From positions 1 to 64,000 of the forward strand of contig JAIYDW010000249.1 of assembly GCA_027487315.1 (NCBI GenBank): 64,000 bases of DNA. The letters run 5' to 3'. A program made the translations under genes and the position numbers. Under the pieces are notes generated by a model. The model saw only the letters and a program-made list of their open reading frames with translations, was not told where the DNA came from and did no database searches. The DNA comes from Verrucomicrobiaceae bacterium. GTDB taxonomy: Bacteria; Verrucomicrobiota; Verrucomicrobiia; Verrucomicrobiales; Verrucomicrobiaceae. Positions 51,803 to 60,274 of this stretch are shown here, piece after piece; the stretch's first letter is position 1, and each line of letters begins with the position of its first letter.

Positions 51803-51838
51803 CCTATTTGTCGTATTCGACCTATTGGTCTTATAAGA
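51803..51838. repeat. Degenerate 9-bp tandem repeats in the operon spacer
   Basis: Four consecutive 9-base units read CCTATTTGT, CGTATTCGA, CCTATTGGT and CTTATAAGA on the + strand. The last overlaps the DUF1552 stop codon. They are preceded by a 13-bp hyphenated palindrome AATAGG-T-CCTATT (51796-51808). This lies between the DUF1552 stop and the DUF1592 start. Confidence 0.6.
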
Positions 51839-53099
51839 GGCCTGAGAGCGTGCCCGTGCTGGTTCCAAAGGCATCCACCTCCGCTCCAAAACGCTGTAGC
51901 ATCGACAGATAGAGATTGCACAAAGGTTGCTTGCCCAAGCCGTTCACTGGATAGGCCTTGTGCTCACCATGTTTGATGCCACCTCCAGCCAGGATGATTG
52001 GGAGGTTGGTGTTCTGGTGAGAGTTCGCATTGCCCATGCCGCTGCCGAAGAGGACCATGGAATGATCCAAAAGCGTGCCACCACCGTCTTGGATGGACTT
52101 GAGCTTCTCCAAGAACCTCGCAAACTGCTCCACCTGATAGCGCTCCATCTTGATGAGCCCCTTAATGGCGTCCTCGCGCTGACCATGATGGGAGAGACCG
52201 TGGTAGCCACCGTTCAAGCCGAAGGCTGCCGCTTCAAAATCACCGCCGATCTCCAGCGTAGCGATGCGTGTGGAATCTGTCTGCAAAGCGAGGGCGATGA
52301 GGTCATACATCACGGGCAGATCGGAGACGAAGTCCTTGTTGTTTGGCTCGTCGATCTTTGCCTCAGGCTTCGGCACATGCGCCCACTTGCGGCGCAGTTC
52401 GATCTGCTTTTCCACATCGCGGACCGAGGTGAAATACTCGTCGAGCTTTTCTTTGTCGCGCTGAACGAGCTGACGCTGGAGAGACTTCGCGTCGCCCTGC
52501 ACGGCGTCGAGGATAGAGCCTTTCATATCCAATCGATCCAACGAGGCGGCGATGTCGGCAGAGCCATCGGAGACGAAGAGTTTCCGAAACAACTCACGGG
52601 GCGTGGAGATGGGTGGGACGCGAGTGCCGCTGCGAGTCCAAGACATGAGACAGCCACCGTGGATACCGCTTTCCGAACCCAGCGCAAGCGTGGGAAAGCG
52701 AGTGGCTCCGCCCAGGGTCTCGGCAGCTCGTTGATCAAGCGTGATATTGCCCTCCGGCATGCCTTTCGCATCAGCAGTGCGCACGCCACTGAGGAAGGAG
52801 CTCATGGCAAAGTGACCACCCTTCACTCCATGATCGAGGCCGGAATAAAGCGTGAAGTCTTTTTGATGCGGCTTCAGCGCCTGCACGGAATCCGGCAGGT
52901 CGTAATCCGCGCCTGTTTTCGTGGGAAAGAACGCAGGCGGATAAAAGCCGAGGAGATTGCCAATGCAAACCATGCGCATCGGTGACGATGCCGCAGTGGC
53001 TTTGGCAGAAACACGGCCTGTGAGCGACTCCAGGAATGGCAGAGCCATGCTGATACCGGTGGAGCGGAGGAAGAAGCGGCGATTGAATGCGGAGGTCAT
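51831..53099 (-). CDS. DUF1552 protein, Tat-exported
   Basis: A 422-residue protein with a twin-arginine leader (FNRRFFLRSTGISMALP, then FLESLTG). The rest is the DUF1552 family, an alkaline-phosphatase-superfamily relative of DUF1501 proteins. Segments include IGNLLGFYPPAFFP, HGVKGGHFAMSSFLSG, SLDQRAAETLG-type text (ITLDQRAAETLGG), MYDLIALALQTDSTRIAT, YHGLSHHG (likely metal ligands), LLDHSMVLFGSGMGNANSHQ and NLPIILAGGG. These proteins occur next to DUF1592 cytochrome-type proteins and are thought to act outside the cytoplasm on unknown substrates. It is 9 bp downstream of the anti-sigma-like gene, so the four genes are probably one transcript. Confidence 0.9.
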   Translation of the reverse strand: MTSAFNRRFFLRSTGISMALPFLESLTGRVSAKATAASSPMRMVCIGNLLGFYPPAFFPTKTGADYDLPDSVQALKPHQKDFTLYSGLDHGVKGGHFAMSSFLSGVRTADAKGMPEGNITLDQRAAETLGGATRFPTLALGSESGIHGGCLMSWTRSGTRVPPISTPRELFRKLFVSDGSADIAASLDRLDMKGSILDAVQGDAKSLQRQLVQRDKEKLDEYFTSVRDVEKQIELRRKWAHVPKPEAKIDEPNNKDFVSDLPVMYDLIALALQTDSTRIATLEIGGDFEAAAFGLNGGYHGLSHHGQREDAIKGLIKMERYQVEQFARFLEKLKSIQDGGGTLLDHSMVLFGSGMGNANSHQNTNLPIILAGGGIKHGEHKAYPVNGLGKQPLCNLYLSMLQRFGAEVDAFGTSTGTLSGLL

Positions 53100-53108
53100 A
53101 AATTTGAA

Positions 53109-54035
53109 TCAGGGAAGCGGGGTTTCCGAAGAGAGCAGTGCGACCTGCACCTCATCAAGGTAATGCACGGAAGCAGGCCTTGATGGAACCTCAGGCGGGA
53201 CGGCACCGAAGATGAGCACCAAGGTCGTTGAGCCTGGGGGCAGGCGCAGGGTCATCGAGAAGGTTTGCCAACCATGAGAACCGGGAGCGGTGTCAAAGCG
53301 CTGCGATTCGGACACGACGCCATCACTTTCCACTTTGGACCAAAAGTTCTTTGTAGCCTGTGCGGGCGCTTCATCGAGAGCGATGGCACGAATCAGGTAT
53401 CGCGAGCTAGCTTCGCTGTCCGTGGCGCAAAATGAAGCCGACACTTCCACTTCGGCATCGCCTGTCATGGCAGCAGCAGGAAGAGAACGCAGATCGAGCA
53501 CCTGATAGGCACGCGAGGTGTGATTCTTCACGTCCTTCTCACGTGGAATCGGCTCCAATCGCAGCATATGCTGTCCGGCCAAAGGCGTCACGTTCCCGTC
53601 CGCAGGCACAACCTTGGCGTCATCCATGCCCCATTGCCCGGCCTGAGACGGCAGGCCGTCGTTCAGGATCTGCTTCGTAGCTTCCAAACCGGCATCAAAG
53701 ACACTCAGCGGCATCTTTTTCACCGCCGTCCGCTGCACCACAAACCCAAAAACCATCGACGTGCAAAACATGCCAAACACAATCCCCGCCGCTGCTGCGG
53801 TGAGTGGCCGCCAAGTGAACCAGCGGGTTCGATGCGGAAGTGCTGTGAGCGAGGGACATGGTGCCGCTTTGGCCACTGTGCCCAGCGCCACGTCGAGATT
53901 TATATAGCGCAGGTACGCTTCGCGGAAGTCGGGGTCTTCGCGCAAGTTGGCTTCCAGTTGTTTGAGTTCCTCTGATGAGGCGTTTCCATCGCGACTTTGG
54001 CGGATGATTTCGAAGCGTGGATCGTTAGTGTTCAT
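53109..54035 (-). CDS. Membrane anti-sigma-like protein with beta-sandwich domain
   Basis: A 308-residue single-pass membrane protein. The N-terminal ~60 residues are a cytoplasmic helical domain (RFEIIRQSRDGNASSEELKQ, then LEANLREDPDFREAYLRYINL) like that found in FecR-type and other anti-sigma proteins. One membrane helix spans about 77-101, and a ~200-residue extracytoplasmic beta-sandwich (LamG/carbohydrate-binding-like) follows. It overlaps the sigma factor stop by four bases (ATGA, 54032-54035), as expected for a sigma/anti-sigma pair. The outer domain could sense polysaccharide and so control the locus; that is inference from layout. No FecR signature motif is present. Confidence 0.75.
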   Translation of the reverse strand: MNTNDPRFEIIRQSRDGNASSEELKQLEANLREDPDFREAYLRYINLDVALGTVAKAAPCPSLTALPHRTRWFTWRPLTAAAAGIVFGMFCTSMVFGFVVQRTAVKKMPLSVFDAGLEATKQILNDGLPSQAGQWGMDDAKVVPADGNVTPLAGQHMLRLEPIPREKDVKNHTSRAYQVLDLRSLPAAAMTGDAEVEVSASFCATDSEASSRYLIRAIALDEAPAQATKNFWSKVESDGVVSESQRFDTAPGSHGWQTFSMTLRLPPGSTTLVLIFGAVPPEVPSRPASVHYLDEVQVALLSSETPLP

Positions 54036-54565
54036 GTCAATTCTTCGGTAGCGAGTTCACGACGTGTGCAGTCCATGAGGGTTAGGCGAATGCGATGCAG
54101 GGCTTTATAGAGCGCCATCGCGGTGCGGCCCAGTTGTCTTGCGAGGTGATCGATCTTTATCCCGGGCGAATAAGCTGTCCGCACAAGATACCGCTGGTCT
54201 TCGGGCAGCTTTTGCAGGCAGGTGTCAAGCGCCCGGCGTTCTGCCTCGAGCGAATCTGATTGCTCCAAGACAGTCTGCGCGAGCAGTTTAAAGACTTCGT
54301 CCCCAAATGTGTGCCGGTCTCGTGCGCGGTCCCTCCTGAATGCCAGTGCCTCCATGCGTGCCACGCCGAAGGCCCAGCGGCAGAAGGCCTCGCTGTCCAT
54401 ACTCGGATCAAACTTTCGCCAAAGCACCACCGCGACTTCCTGCATCACCTCTCGCTCCTCATCATGGTTGAACAATAAAGAGCGCACAAACACGCGCAAA
54501 GATTCCTCGAGCCCCATGAAGAGGCGGAGAAAATGATCCTGTTGCACTATGTCGGATTCCGTCAT
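54032..54565 (-). CDS. ECF-type RNA polymerase sigma factor
   Basis: A 177-residue sigma factor of the group common in PVC bacteria. Region 2 runs from FLRLFMGLEESLRVFVRSLL through DEEREVMQEVAVVLWRKFD (2.1-2.4). Region 4 runs from DTCLQKLPEDQRYLVRTAY through LARQLGRTAMALYKALHRIR, with the helix-turn-helix near the C-terminus. It lacks any extra domain. It heads a minus-strand locus sigma, membrane partner, DUF1552, DUF1592, PhoD-like and sulfatase. The promoter should be in the 490-bp gap to its right; I did not find a repeated -35/-10 pair that would mark its own regulon. Confidence 0.9.
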   Translation of the reverse strand: MTESDIVQQDHFLRLFMGLEESLRVFVRSLLFNHDEEREVMQEVAVVLWRKFDPSMDSEAFCRWAFGVARMEALAFRRDRARDRHTFGDEVFKLLAQTVLEQSDSLEAERRALDTCLQKLPEDQRYLVRTAYSPGIKIDHLARQLGRTAMALYKALHRIRLTLMDCTRRELATEELT

Positions 54566-55055
54566 TCAAGAGAGATGCTCCATTAAGGGTCGGAATTTGC
54601 CGGAAAATCTTCACTTTTTTTCGTGCTCGAATGGTTGCCAAGCATGGAACATGGGAACGACACGCGTGGCGGCGCGGCGTTGGTTGTCATCACAGCGATG
54701 GAGTCCGTGTCATTGAGGAGCGAAATGGTGTCTGCTCATGCCTCGGGATCCTGCATGGTGATGATGCTTCCACGGTTAACGTCTTTGCGCATGTGCAGGC
54801 AGCTCGGAACGGCTTCGAGGCCTTTTTTAGACCGGTTCTCAAAAAAATTGTCATTTTAATCCAGCGGCCTCAGTGGCAAGGGAGTCGCGCAGATCAATAG
54901 CGGGCAAGCGGCTGACGCAGCCAATGAGGCTGCTCCGCCGCTGGGCAAGGTGTCATGCATTTCGAGAACCGGTCTAGGTCCAGAATCGGCAGGCTTGCCC
55001 TTTTCCACGCTGAGGAGGGTCTTTGCCGGAAAAGGTAGTTCCATCAGGCCAAGCC
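54566..55055. other. 490-bp intergenic region with a palindrome
   Basis: This gap separates the 3' end of the LamG-dehydrogenase gene from the sigma factor start, both on the minus strand. It contains the 149-bp palindrome at 54828-54976. The part nearest the sigma factor (54566-54620) is relatively A+T-rich and probably holds its promoter. An 89-codon frame at 54631-54900 runs into the palindrome and has no ribosome-binding site, so I do not call a gene. Confidence 0.5.
54828..54976. repeat. 149-bp imperfect palindrome with 13-bp perfect ends
   Basis: TAGACCGGTTCTC (54828-54840) is exactly complementary to GAGAACCGGTCTA (54964-54976). Further in, CCAGCGGC pairs with the complement in GCCGCTGG, and CCTCAGTGGC with GCCAATGAGG, each slightly offset. 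No coding sequence or clear target duplication is visible. It is of the same size class and architecture as the palindromes at 2872 and 8445, but the end sequences differ. Confidence 0.65.
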
Positions 55056-58000
55056 TCACCTGGCGCTGATACGCACCCGGAAAAACTGCTGGGGTCCCGA
55101 GACAGGGCCGGAAAGTGTGATGGCACCGCCCTGGGTGGGCAGGCCATGATTGCCGGGGATGTCCCAGGTTGTCCATGTCATCAAGTCGGTCGAGGTTTCG
55201 ATGACGGCGCTGCGGTTGGCGGGCAGACTGAAGGTGAGGCTGGCCTGCGTGCCGTTATTGGTCAGCTGTGGATTAAGGAAGGCGGTTCCCTTGCGGGGAT
55301 CGGTTCCGGCGAGGTATTCGGACTGGTTAATGGCGCCATCCGCATCGGCATCCTCGTCTGGCGCTCCTTCGAGGCTGGTGGTGTTGCCAAAGTTGGCCAG
55401 CCGCCAGTCTGAGTAGCTTTGCTGGGTGGGCAAGGCTGCGTTAATCCAGGATTCGAGTAAGGTCAGCGCTGGCTGGTCGAGTTCGCTGGTAGCGAGCGGT
55501 GGCATGCGGGTGAAGCCGTTGAACGCTCCGGTGCGATTGTAAATGATGCTGTGCAGGGTGCTGCCGGGCACGATCAGGCGATTGGCGGTATTACCGCCAT
55601 TGTTTGCCGCCGGGGTGTTGATGAGAAGCGTCTGGTCGAGGGTCAGCTCCGGGCGGCCATCCCAGGGGGAGGTGCCGCCAGTGCCGCCGGCTTTGTGGCA
55701 ATAAGCGCAATTGACCGCAAGGTAACTGCGCACGCGGGCCTCAATAGGAAAGGCACTCTCAGTTGGCCGGAGATGGCGCGGAAGGAGGTTGGGCGATTCG
55801 ACGGCGTTGGCAAAGTAGCCCGCACTTTGCAGGAGCGTGAGCTGATTTCCGGTGAAGCCGTTCATCGTGCCTGTGAGATTGAACTGGCGGGTGTTCGAGG
55901 ACAACGCGTGACCGGCCTGCGGGGTGTGGCAAGTGAGGCAACTGGCCCGGCTCGGGATGCTCCAGCGCTGCACGCGCGGGGTGCCGTTTTCGACCACGTT
56001 CAGGTCAAACTCCACGCCTTCCTCAGGCACGAGTGTGGCTTCCGTGCCGGCGTCGTTCCAGCGGTAACTGACACCGTAGGATCCACCGGCATTGCGGACG
56101 AGCAGCCGGGTCTCCAGCCTTCGCCGGGTGGCGGGATTGCCGCGCGTGAGGTCCATGTCGAAGTGCTTCACCCACACCTGGCCGGTGGGAAAGCTCCACT
56201 CGCCATCCCGGCTCCAGGTCATCGTGCTCGATAGCGCAGGGATGGTGAACCAGCGCCGCTTCTCCGCGAAGTCGCTCCAGAAGGGCAGGTTCACCGAGTA
56301 GGAGACGACACCGGGATTGGGAGAAAGATCCGCCAAGTCCGCGAAAACTCCCGTCTCGCTCAGCGTCGCCGGATAACCTGTGGACGGCACGCCACCGATC
56401 AGGCGGCGGATGCGATCCGAACTCAAGTTTGCCATCAAGACATCGCCGTTGGACGGGTCACGCCCAAAGGCGACAATGCCGCCTTCGCCCGTGAGCCGGA
56501 CCGGTGTGGTCGCCCCATTCGCACCGCTGCGTCGGATGCTCCAGATGTTCCCAGATACATAGTCCGCATAGATGTAAGAACCCACCAACGAGGGAAACCG
56601 AGAGCCCCGATAAACGATCCCGCCCGTGATGGAGTTTCCCTGGGTGGGACCGCTTCCTCGCGTGTAATCGTGAATCGGACGGGTCCCGAAGAGAGTATCG
56701 AAATTGGTGGGAGCCTGTGCCGACTTCGGACCGTTCACGGAGCCTTCCCTGAGCGCCCAGCCGTAGTTCCCGCCTCGCGTGACGATATTGATCTCCTCAC
56801 GCTGCCCGCCTCCCACGTCGGCGACCCAGAGATCGCCACCGACTGGGTCAAACGACATGCGCCAAGGATTGCGCAACCCAGAGGCCCAAATCTCGGAACG
56901 CACAAAGGGCAACTCGCCCGAGGGAATCGCCGTCCCGTTGAACGTCCCGTTCCAATTCCCGCCAAGGCTGGTGTGGACGTAGGGATTGTCGATGGGAATG
57001 CTGTAGCGGGCGATCCCGCTGTCCCGAATGACCGCATCGGGCGGCGGGCTGGAGGGATAATCGACCGGGTTCGGGTTGGCGTTTGGCTCCAAGTTGCCAG
57101 GGCGTTTATCGACATCGATCCGCAAGATGGAGCAGAAGAGATCCTTGGTGATGCGTTGGCTATTGTTCCTTGCGTCGCTTTGATCTCCTTCATCCCCAGT
57201 GGAAATGTAGAGGTATCCGTCCTGCCCGAAATGGAGATCGCCGCCGTTGTGATTGTTCACCTCGTCGAGTTGTTCGATCAAGACCAGTTCGGAGGCCGGA
57301 TCGGCAGCGTTAGGGTTTCCCGCCTGAGTGGTGAAGCGCGAGACGCGATTGTAAATGACACCGCTTCGCGCCGGCGTATAGAAGAGGTAGAAATACCGAT
57401 TGCTGGCATAGTTCGGGTGAAAGGCCAGTCCCAGCAAACCGTTCTCGCTGCCGGTGTCGAGGGATTCTCCGCGAGAGGTCAGGAGCGTGGGGAGATCGAG
57501 AAACGTCGAAGCGGTTGGTGTGGCGGCATTGGTGTTGGGAATGACCCGCAGGAGCCCCCCTTTTTGACAGACGAAGAGCCGGGACGTTTCGCCGGGAGGA
57601 GTCGCCAGCGTGGTGGGATCGGTAAACGTGATCGGAAAGGCATCGACGAGTTGGTAGCTCGTGGGAGGCGGCGACGAAGGCACATTGACCGTGGGTGCTG
57701 CCAGGCGCAGATTTGGTGAAAAGGTGATCGTTACGTTCGTGATCTCGGACTGACCGGCGGCATTGATCGCCCGATACGTGATCGTATCCGTGGCTGGATT
57801 TCCCGTGGTATGGACATACCGAATTCGATTGAGCTCATCAACGACGACGGTTCCGAACTGCGGCCCTTGAGCAATCGTGACGAACAGGCCCCCCGTGTCG
57901 TTCGCCAGCACGGGAATTGAGGCTTTGGCACCAGGGTTTAAGATGATGGCATCTGACTGGGCCACGGGTAGAGCTGGATTCGCTCCTCTGGCAAAGCTGG

Positions 58001-58814
58001 CGTTGATTTCGAGCTGTGTCAGAGCCTGATCGTAGAGGCGAACTTCGTTGTAGCGAATGTTTGAGGTCCAATCGTTCGATCCCTGCGACCGTCCCAGCCA
58101 ATTGTTCACGTCCTCTAGCGAGGAGAGCCGGAAATTCAGATCGATTGAGCGGACAAAGACCGTATCGCGATACCAAGTCAGGCGCCCGCCCGTCGCAGCG
58201 AAGGTCCCCACTCCGGCTTCATACGTCACGATGTAATGGTGTTCGGTCCCGGCCGAAGTCGGCAAAGACGTGTCTCCCTGGACGGGGGTGGCCCCATTGA
58301 GGCGCCCCTCCAGCCTTTGCGCATTCAATGCGGACGCACTGGTTCCTCGACTGATGTTCAAATTGATGCCGTCACTGGCGCTGGTCGATCCGGCACTCGT
58401 GGTGGAGGTGTTGGTGATCTCGCCCGCAGCGCCCCCTCCAACCCCTGCCGTGTTAACGCGCCCAAACTCGAAAAGACGCTGGTTGTTCTGCATCGACACC
58501 GCCGTCGCCCAAATCTCCACGGTGAGATTCGTCTTGCTGGAGATAATCCCATTCGGCAGGTCGATGTAGGCGGAGATGACGTTCGCGGCTGCCGTTGAAG
58601 CAGCCCCGCTTCCTGGCAGCGTTAGGGCGGTTCCCGTGAAACTGGCGTTCACACCCACGATGGTGGCAGTCGCTCCTCCGATGGAGTCCGCCATCGTGGT
58701 TCCGGGGCTCGCAGCGCCGGATGGCTGATTGAAGGACCAACGATTGGTGATGACGGCCGAAACCGGAGACAAACCGGCCATGCAAAAGCCAAGGACGAGG
58801 ACGATTTTCTTCAT
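55056..58814 (-). CDS. Secreted LamG - sugar dehydrogenase - dihaeme cytochrome fusion
   Basis: A 1252-residue exported protein. Domain order: signal peptide (1-20, KKIVLVLGFCMAGLSPVSA); a LamG/concanavalin-like domain (about 25-260); a cadherin-like bacterial Ig domain (about 285-390, PVLANDTGGLF...VTITF); a glucose/sorbosone dehydrogenase propeller (about 400-820, GLLGLAFHPNYASNRYFYLF, SEIWASGLRNPWRMSFDP); a dihaeme cytochrome region with CLTCH (Cys959, His963) and CAYCH (Cys1036, His1040). A C-terminal tail has a DEDADADGAINQSEYLAG calcium-type motif and a final beta domain. The arrangement suggests sugar oxidation by the propeller with electrons passed to the attached haems. It is divergent from nothing close; the AraC gene lies upstream on the same strand. 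Confidence 0.9.
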   Translation of the reverse strand: MKKIVLVLGFCMAGLSPVSAVITNRWSFNQPSGAASPGTTMADSIGGATATIVGVNASFTGTALTLPGSGAASTAAANVISAYIDLPNGIISSKTNLTVEIWATAVSMQNNQRLFEFGRVNTAGVGGGAAGEITNTSTTSAGSTSASDGINLNISRGTSASALNAQRLEGRLNGATPVQGDTSLPTSAGTEHHYIVTYEAGVGTFAATGGRLTWYRDTVFVRSIDLNFRLSSLEDVNNWLGRSQGSNDWTSNIRYNEVRLYDQALTQLEINASFARGANPALPVAQSDAIILNPGAKASIPVLANDTGGLFVTIAQGPQFGTVVVDELNRIRYVHTTGNPATDTITYRAINAAGQSEITNVTITFSPNLRLAAPTVNVPSSPPPTSYQLVDAFPITFTDPTTLATPPGETSRLFVCQKGGLLRVIPNTNAATPTASTFLDLPTLLTSRGESLDTGSENGLLGLAFHPNYASNRYFYLFYTPARSGVIYNRVSRFTTQAGNPNAADPASELVLIEQLDEVNNHNGGDLHFGQDGYLYISTGDEGDQSDARNNSQRITKDLFCSILRIDVDKRPGNLEPNANPNPVDYPSSPPPDAVIRDSGIARYSIPIDNPYVHTSLGGNWNGTFNGTAIPSGELPFVRSEIWASGLRNPWRMSFDPVGGDLWVADVGGGQREEINIVTRGGNYGWALREGSVNGPKSAQAPTNFDTLFGTRPIHDYTRGSGPTQGNSITGGIVYRGSRFPSLVGSYIYADYVSGNIWSIRRSGANGATTPVRLTGEGGIVAFGRDPSNGDVLMANLSSDRIRRLIGGVPSTGYPATLSETGVFADLADLSPNPGVVSYSVNLPFWSDFAEKRRWFTIPALSSTMTWSRDGEWSFPTGQVWVKHFDMDLTRGNPATRRRLETRLLVRNAGGSYGVSYRWNDAGTEATLVPEEGVEFDLNVVENGTPRVQRWSIPSRASCLTCHTPQAGHALSSNTRQFNLTGTMNGFTGNQLTLLQSAGYFANAVESPNLLPRHLRPTESAFPIEARVRSYLAVNCAYCHKAGGTGGTSPWDGRPELTLDQTLLINTPAANNGGNTANRLIVPGSTLHSIIYNRTGAFNGFTRMPPLATSELDQPALTLLESWINAALPTQQSYSDWRLANFGNTTSLEGAPDEDADADGAINQSEYLAGTDPRKGTAFLNPQLTNNGTQASLTFSLPANRSAVIETSTDLMTWTTWDIPGNHGLPTQGGAITLSGPVSGPQQFFRVRISAR

Positions 58815-59088
58815 GTCTGCTGGGTGTTGCAGTTGGAGTTACGACAGAACTTGAGGGTTGGGATTTAGGAATAGTTGATGATGACCGATCTCACCTACAT
58901 CAAAAGGCCGGGGCCGCAGGGACCACTTTCGCAACGCCAACCGCAACGCGACCAGCGCGTTGGTGCGACCGTTGCCAACGATGAGAGAGTCAATCGGTTG
59001 GGTGGAACCTCCTGGGGACATTCGCTCAGTGTGGCGGTATTCCCTCTCTGGAGATAGAGTAACCGCGACACTTTTTGGAAGAATCACG
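58815..59088. other. Intergenic region upstream of the fusion gene
   Basis: The 274 bp contain an 82-codon frame on the minus strand (58839-59087) that I cannot assign to a family, with no ribosome-binding site. The promoter of the LamG-dehydrogenase gene should lie here. No strong hairpin is seen. Confidence 0.35.
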
Positions 59089-59946
59089 TCACTGCTCTGC
59101 TGTGCGGAACCGGCTTCGATACTCGCGCGGCGTCATGCCCGTCTCGCGGCGGAACTCGCGCCCGAAATGGCTTTGATCGCAAAAACCGTGCGCTGCGGCG
59201 ATTTCCGCGATGGACTGCTCCGAATACACCAGCGGATGACAGGCCATGCGCACGCGCAGCCGTCGCAGGTATTGCTGCGGTGAAAGGAAAAAAGACTCAC
59301 GGAATCGCCGCTCCAGCACGCGCAGAGACACCCCCGCATGCCGCGCCAATTCCGCATTCCGCACCGGCAGCGAGACACGCTCGCGCAGGTACTCCAGCGC
59401 CCGTGCCATCGACGTGTCCGCCGTCGCAAGGAACTCCGCGCGCCTGCCCAACGGACGTGCCACCCCCGCAGTGCCGACAATGCGCCCGCACTCGTCGTGC
59501 AACGGTACCTTGTCCGTCACACACCAGACCGCCGTGTGGTCGAAGCGCCCCACTAGTTCGATGCGGTTCATAATGCTCTGCCCCTTCAGCACCCGCTCGT
59601 CATCCATCTGGAACTGCGCTGCGATATGCCACGGAGACAACTCGCCATCCGTTTGTCCGAAAGCCTCCGCCACCTCCGTGAATCCATGATCCTGAAGGCA
59701 CGCGCGGTTCATGACCAAATAACGCCCTGCGCGGTCCTTCACCCAAAACTGCACTCCAGGCAGATGTTCAAAAAGCTCCAGCAAGGATTGACACCGCCAG
59801 CCATCTGGTAGGGCGCTGCAGGTCTTGTCGGGCCGTTGGGACTTCATGCAGAGGCTACGGTAGGAAAGGCATTCGCGAACTGGACGGCGGACACCGGGGA
59901 TTGCGCGGCCCGAAGGAACTTCAGCCGATGCAGAAGAGGCGGGCAT
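59089..59946 (-). CDS. AraC-family regulator with an N-terminal PAS-like domain
   Basis: A transcription factor of up to 285 residues; an internal ATG at 59847 (34th codon) is an alternative start, and the first 33 residues have no recognisable content. Residues ~50-165 form a PAS-like sensor (LLELFEHLPGVQFWVKDRAG, RYLVMNRACLQDHGF). The C-terminal ~100 residues are the AraC double helix-turn-helix (SLPVRNAELARHAGVSLRVL; the second helix in SIAEIAAAHGFCDQSHFGRE; the family end TGMTPREYR). PAS-AraC proteins of this kind are common beside PVC carbohydrate genes. By position it may regulate the LamG-dehydrogenase downstream or the cytochrome gene upstream; neither is shown. Confidence 0.88.
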   Translation of the reverse strand: MPASSASAEVPSGRAIPGVRRPVRECLSYRSLCMKSQRPDKTCSALPDGWRCQSLLELFEHLPGVQFWVKDRAGRYLVMNRACLQDHGFTEVAEAFGQTDGELSPWHIAAQFQMDDERVLKGQSIMNRIELVGRFDHTAVWCVTDKVPLHDECGRIVGTAGVARPLGRRAEFLATADTSMARALEYLRERVSLPVRNAELARHAGVSLRVLERRFRESFFLSPQQYLRRLRVRMACHPLVYSEQSIAEIAAAHGFCDQSHFGREFRRETGMTPREYRSRFRTAEQ

Positions 59947-60274
59947 GCTGTTATTGGGGGCATCCTTCTACCGATGCTAGCTCTGCATTCCCTCTAAATC
60001 ATACAAGAAATAACCTAAACTACGATTCGCTTTTCTCACTGTTTGACCGAGCGCCAGGTCTGTCGAGGCGAATGTCACGGAACGCCGCCGGATTGAGGGG
60101 TGGTAATTGTCGTGCACGATCTGATTGCATACACCAGCGCTCCGCCCCCAGCGTCCTCGCATGGTCCGCCGTGACCTTCACCATCAGGTCAAAGACCTCA
60201 GCCTGTGAAAACAGCAGAAACCGCCAGGGCAGGCAGGTCTTTCAAGATGACAAGGTGTGCCATCTGTTAAGCGA
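59947..60274. other. 328-bp intergenic region, possible gene relic
   Basis: Between the AraC start and the stop of the PVC dehydrogenase. On the minus strand 60020-60243 stays open for 74 codons (an ATG occurs at 60184), with balanced codon use and a text including SQAEVFDLMVKVTADHARTL, which I cannot assign. It could be the end of a lost gene. The A+T-rich stretch 59990-60035 may hold the AraC promoter. Confidence 0.35.

Noticed and set aside
54631-54900. 89-codon frame in the sigma factor upstream region
   Set aside because: It runs into the palindrome, has no ribosome-binding site and resembles no family I know.
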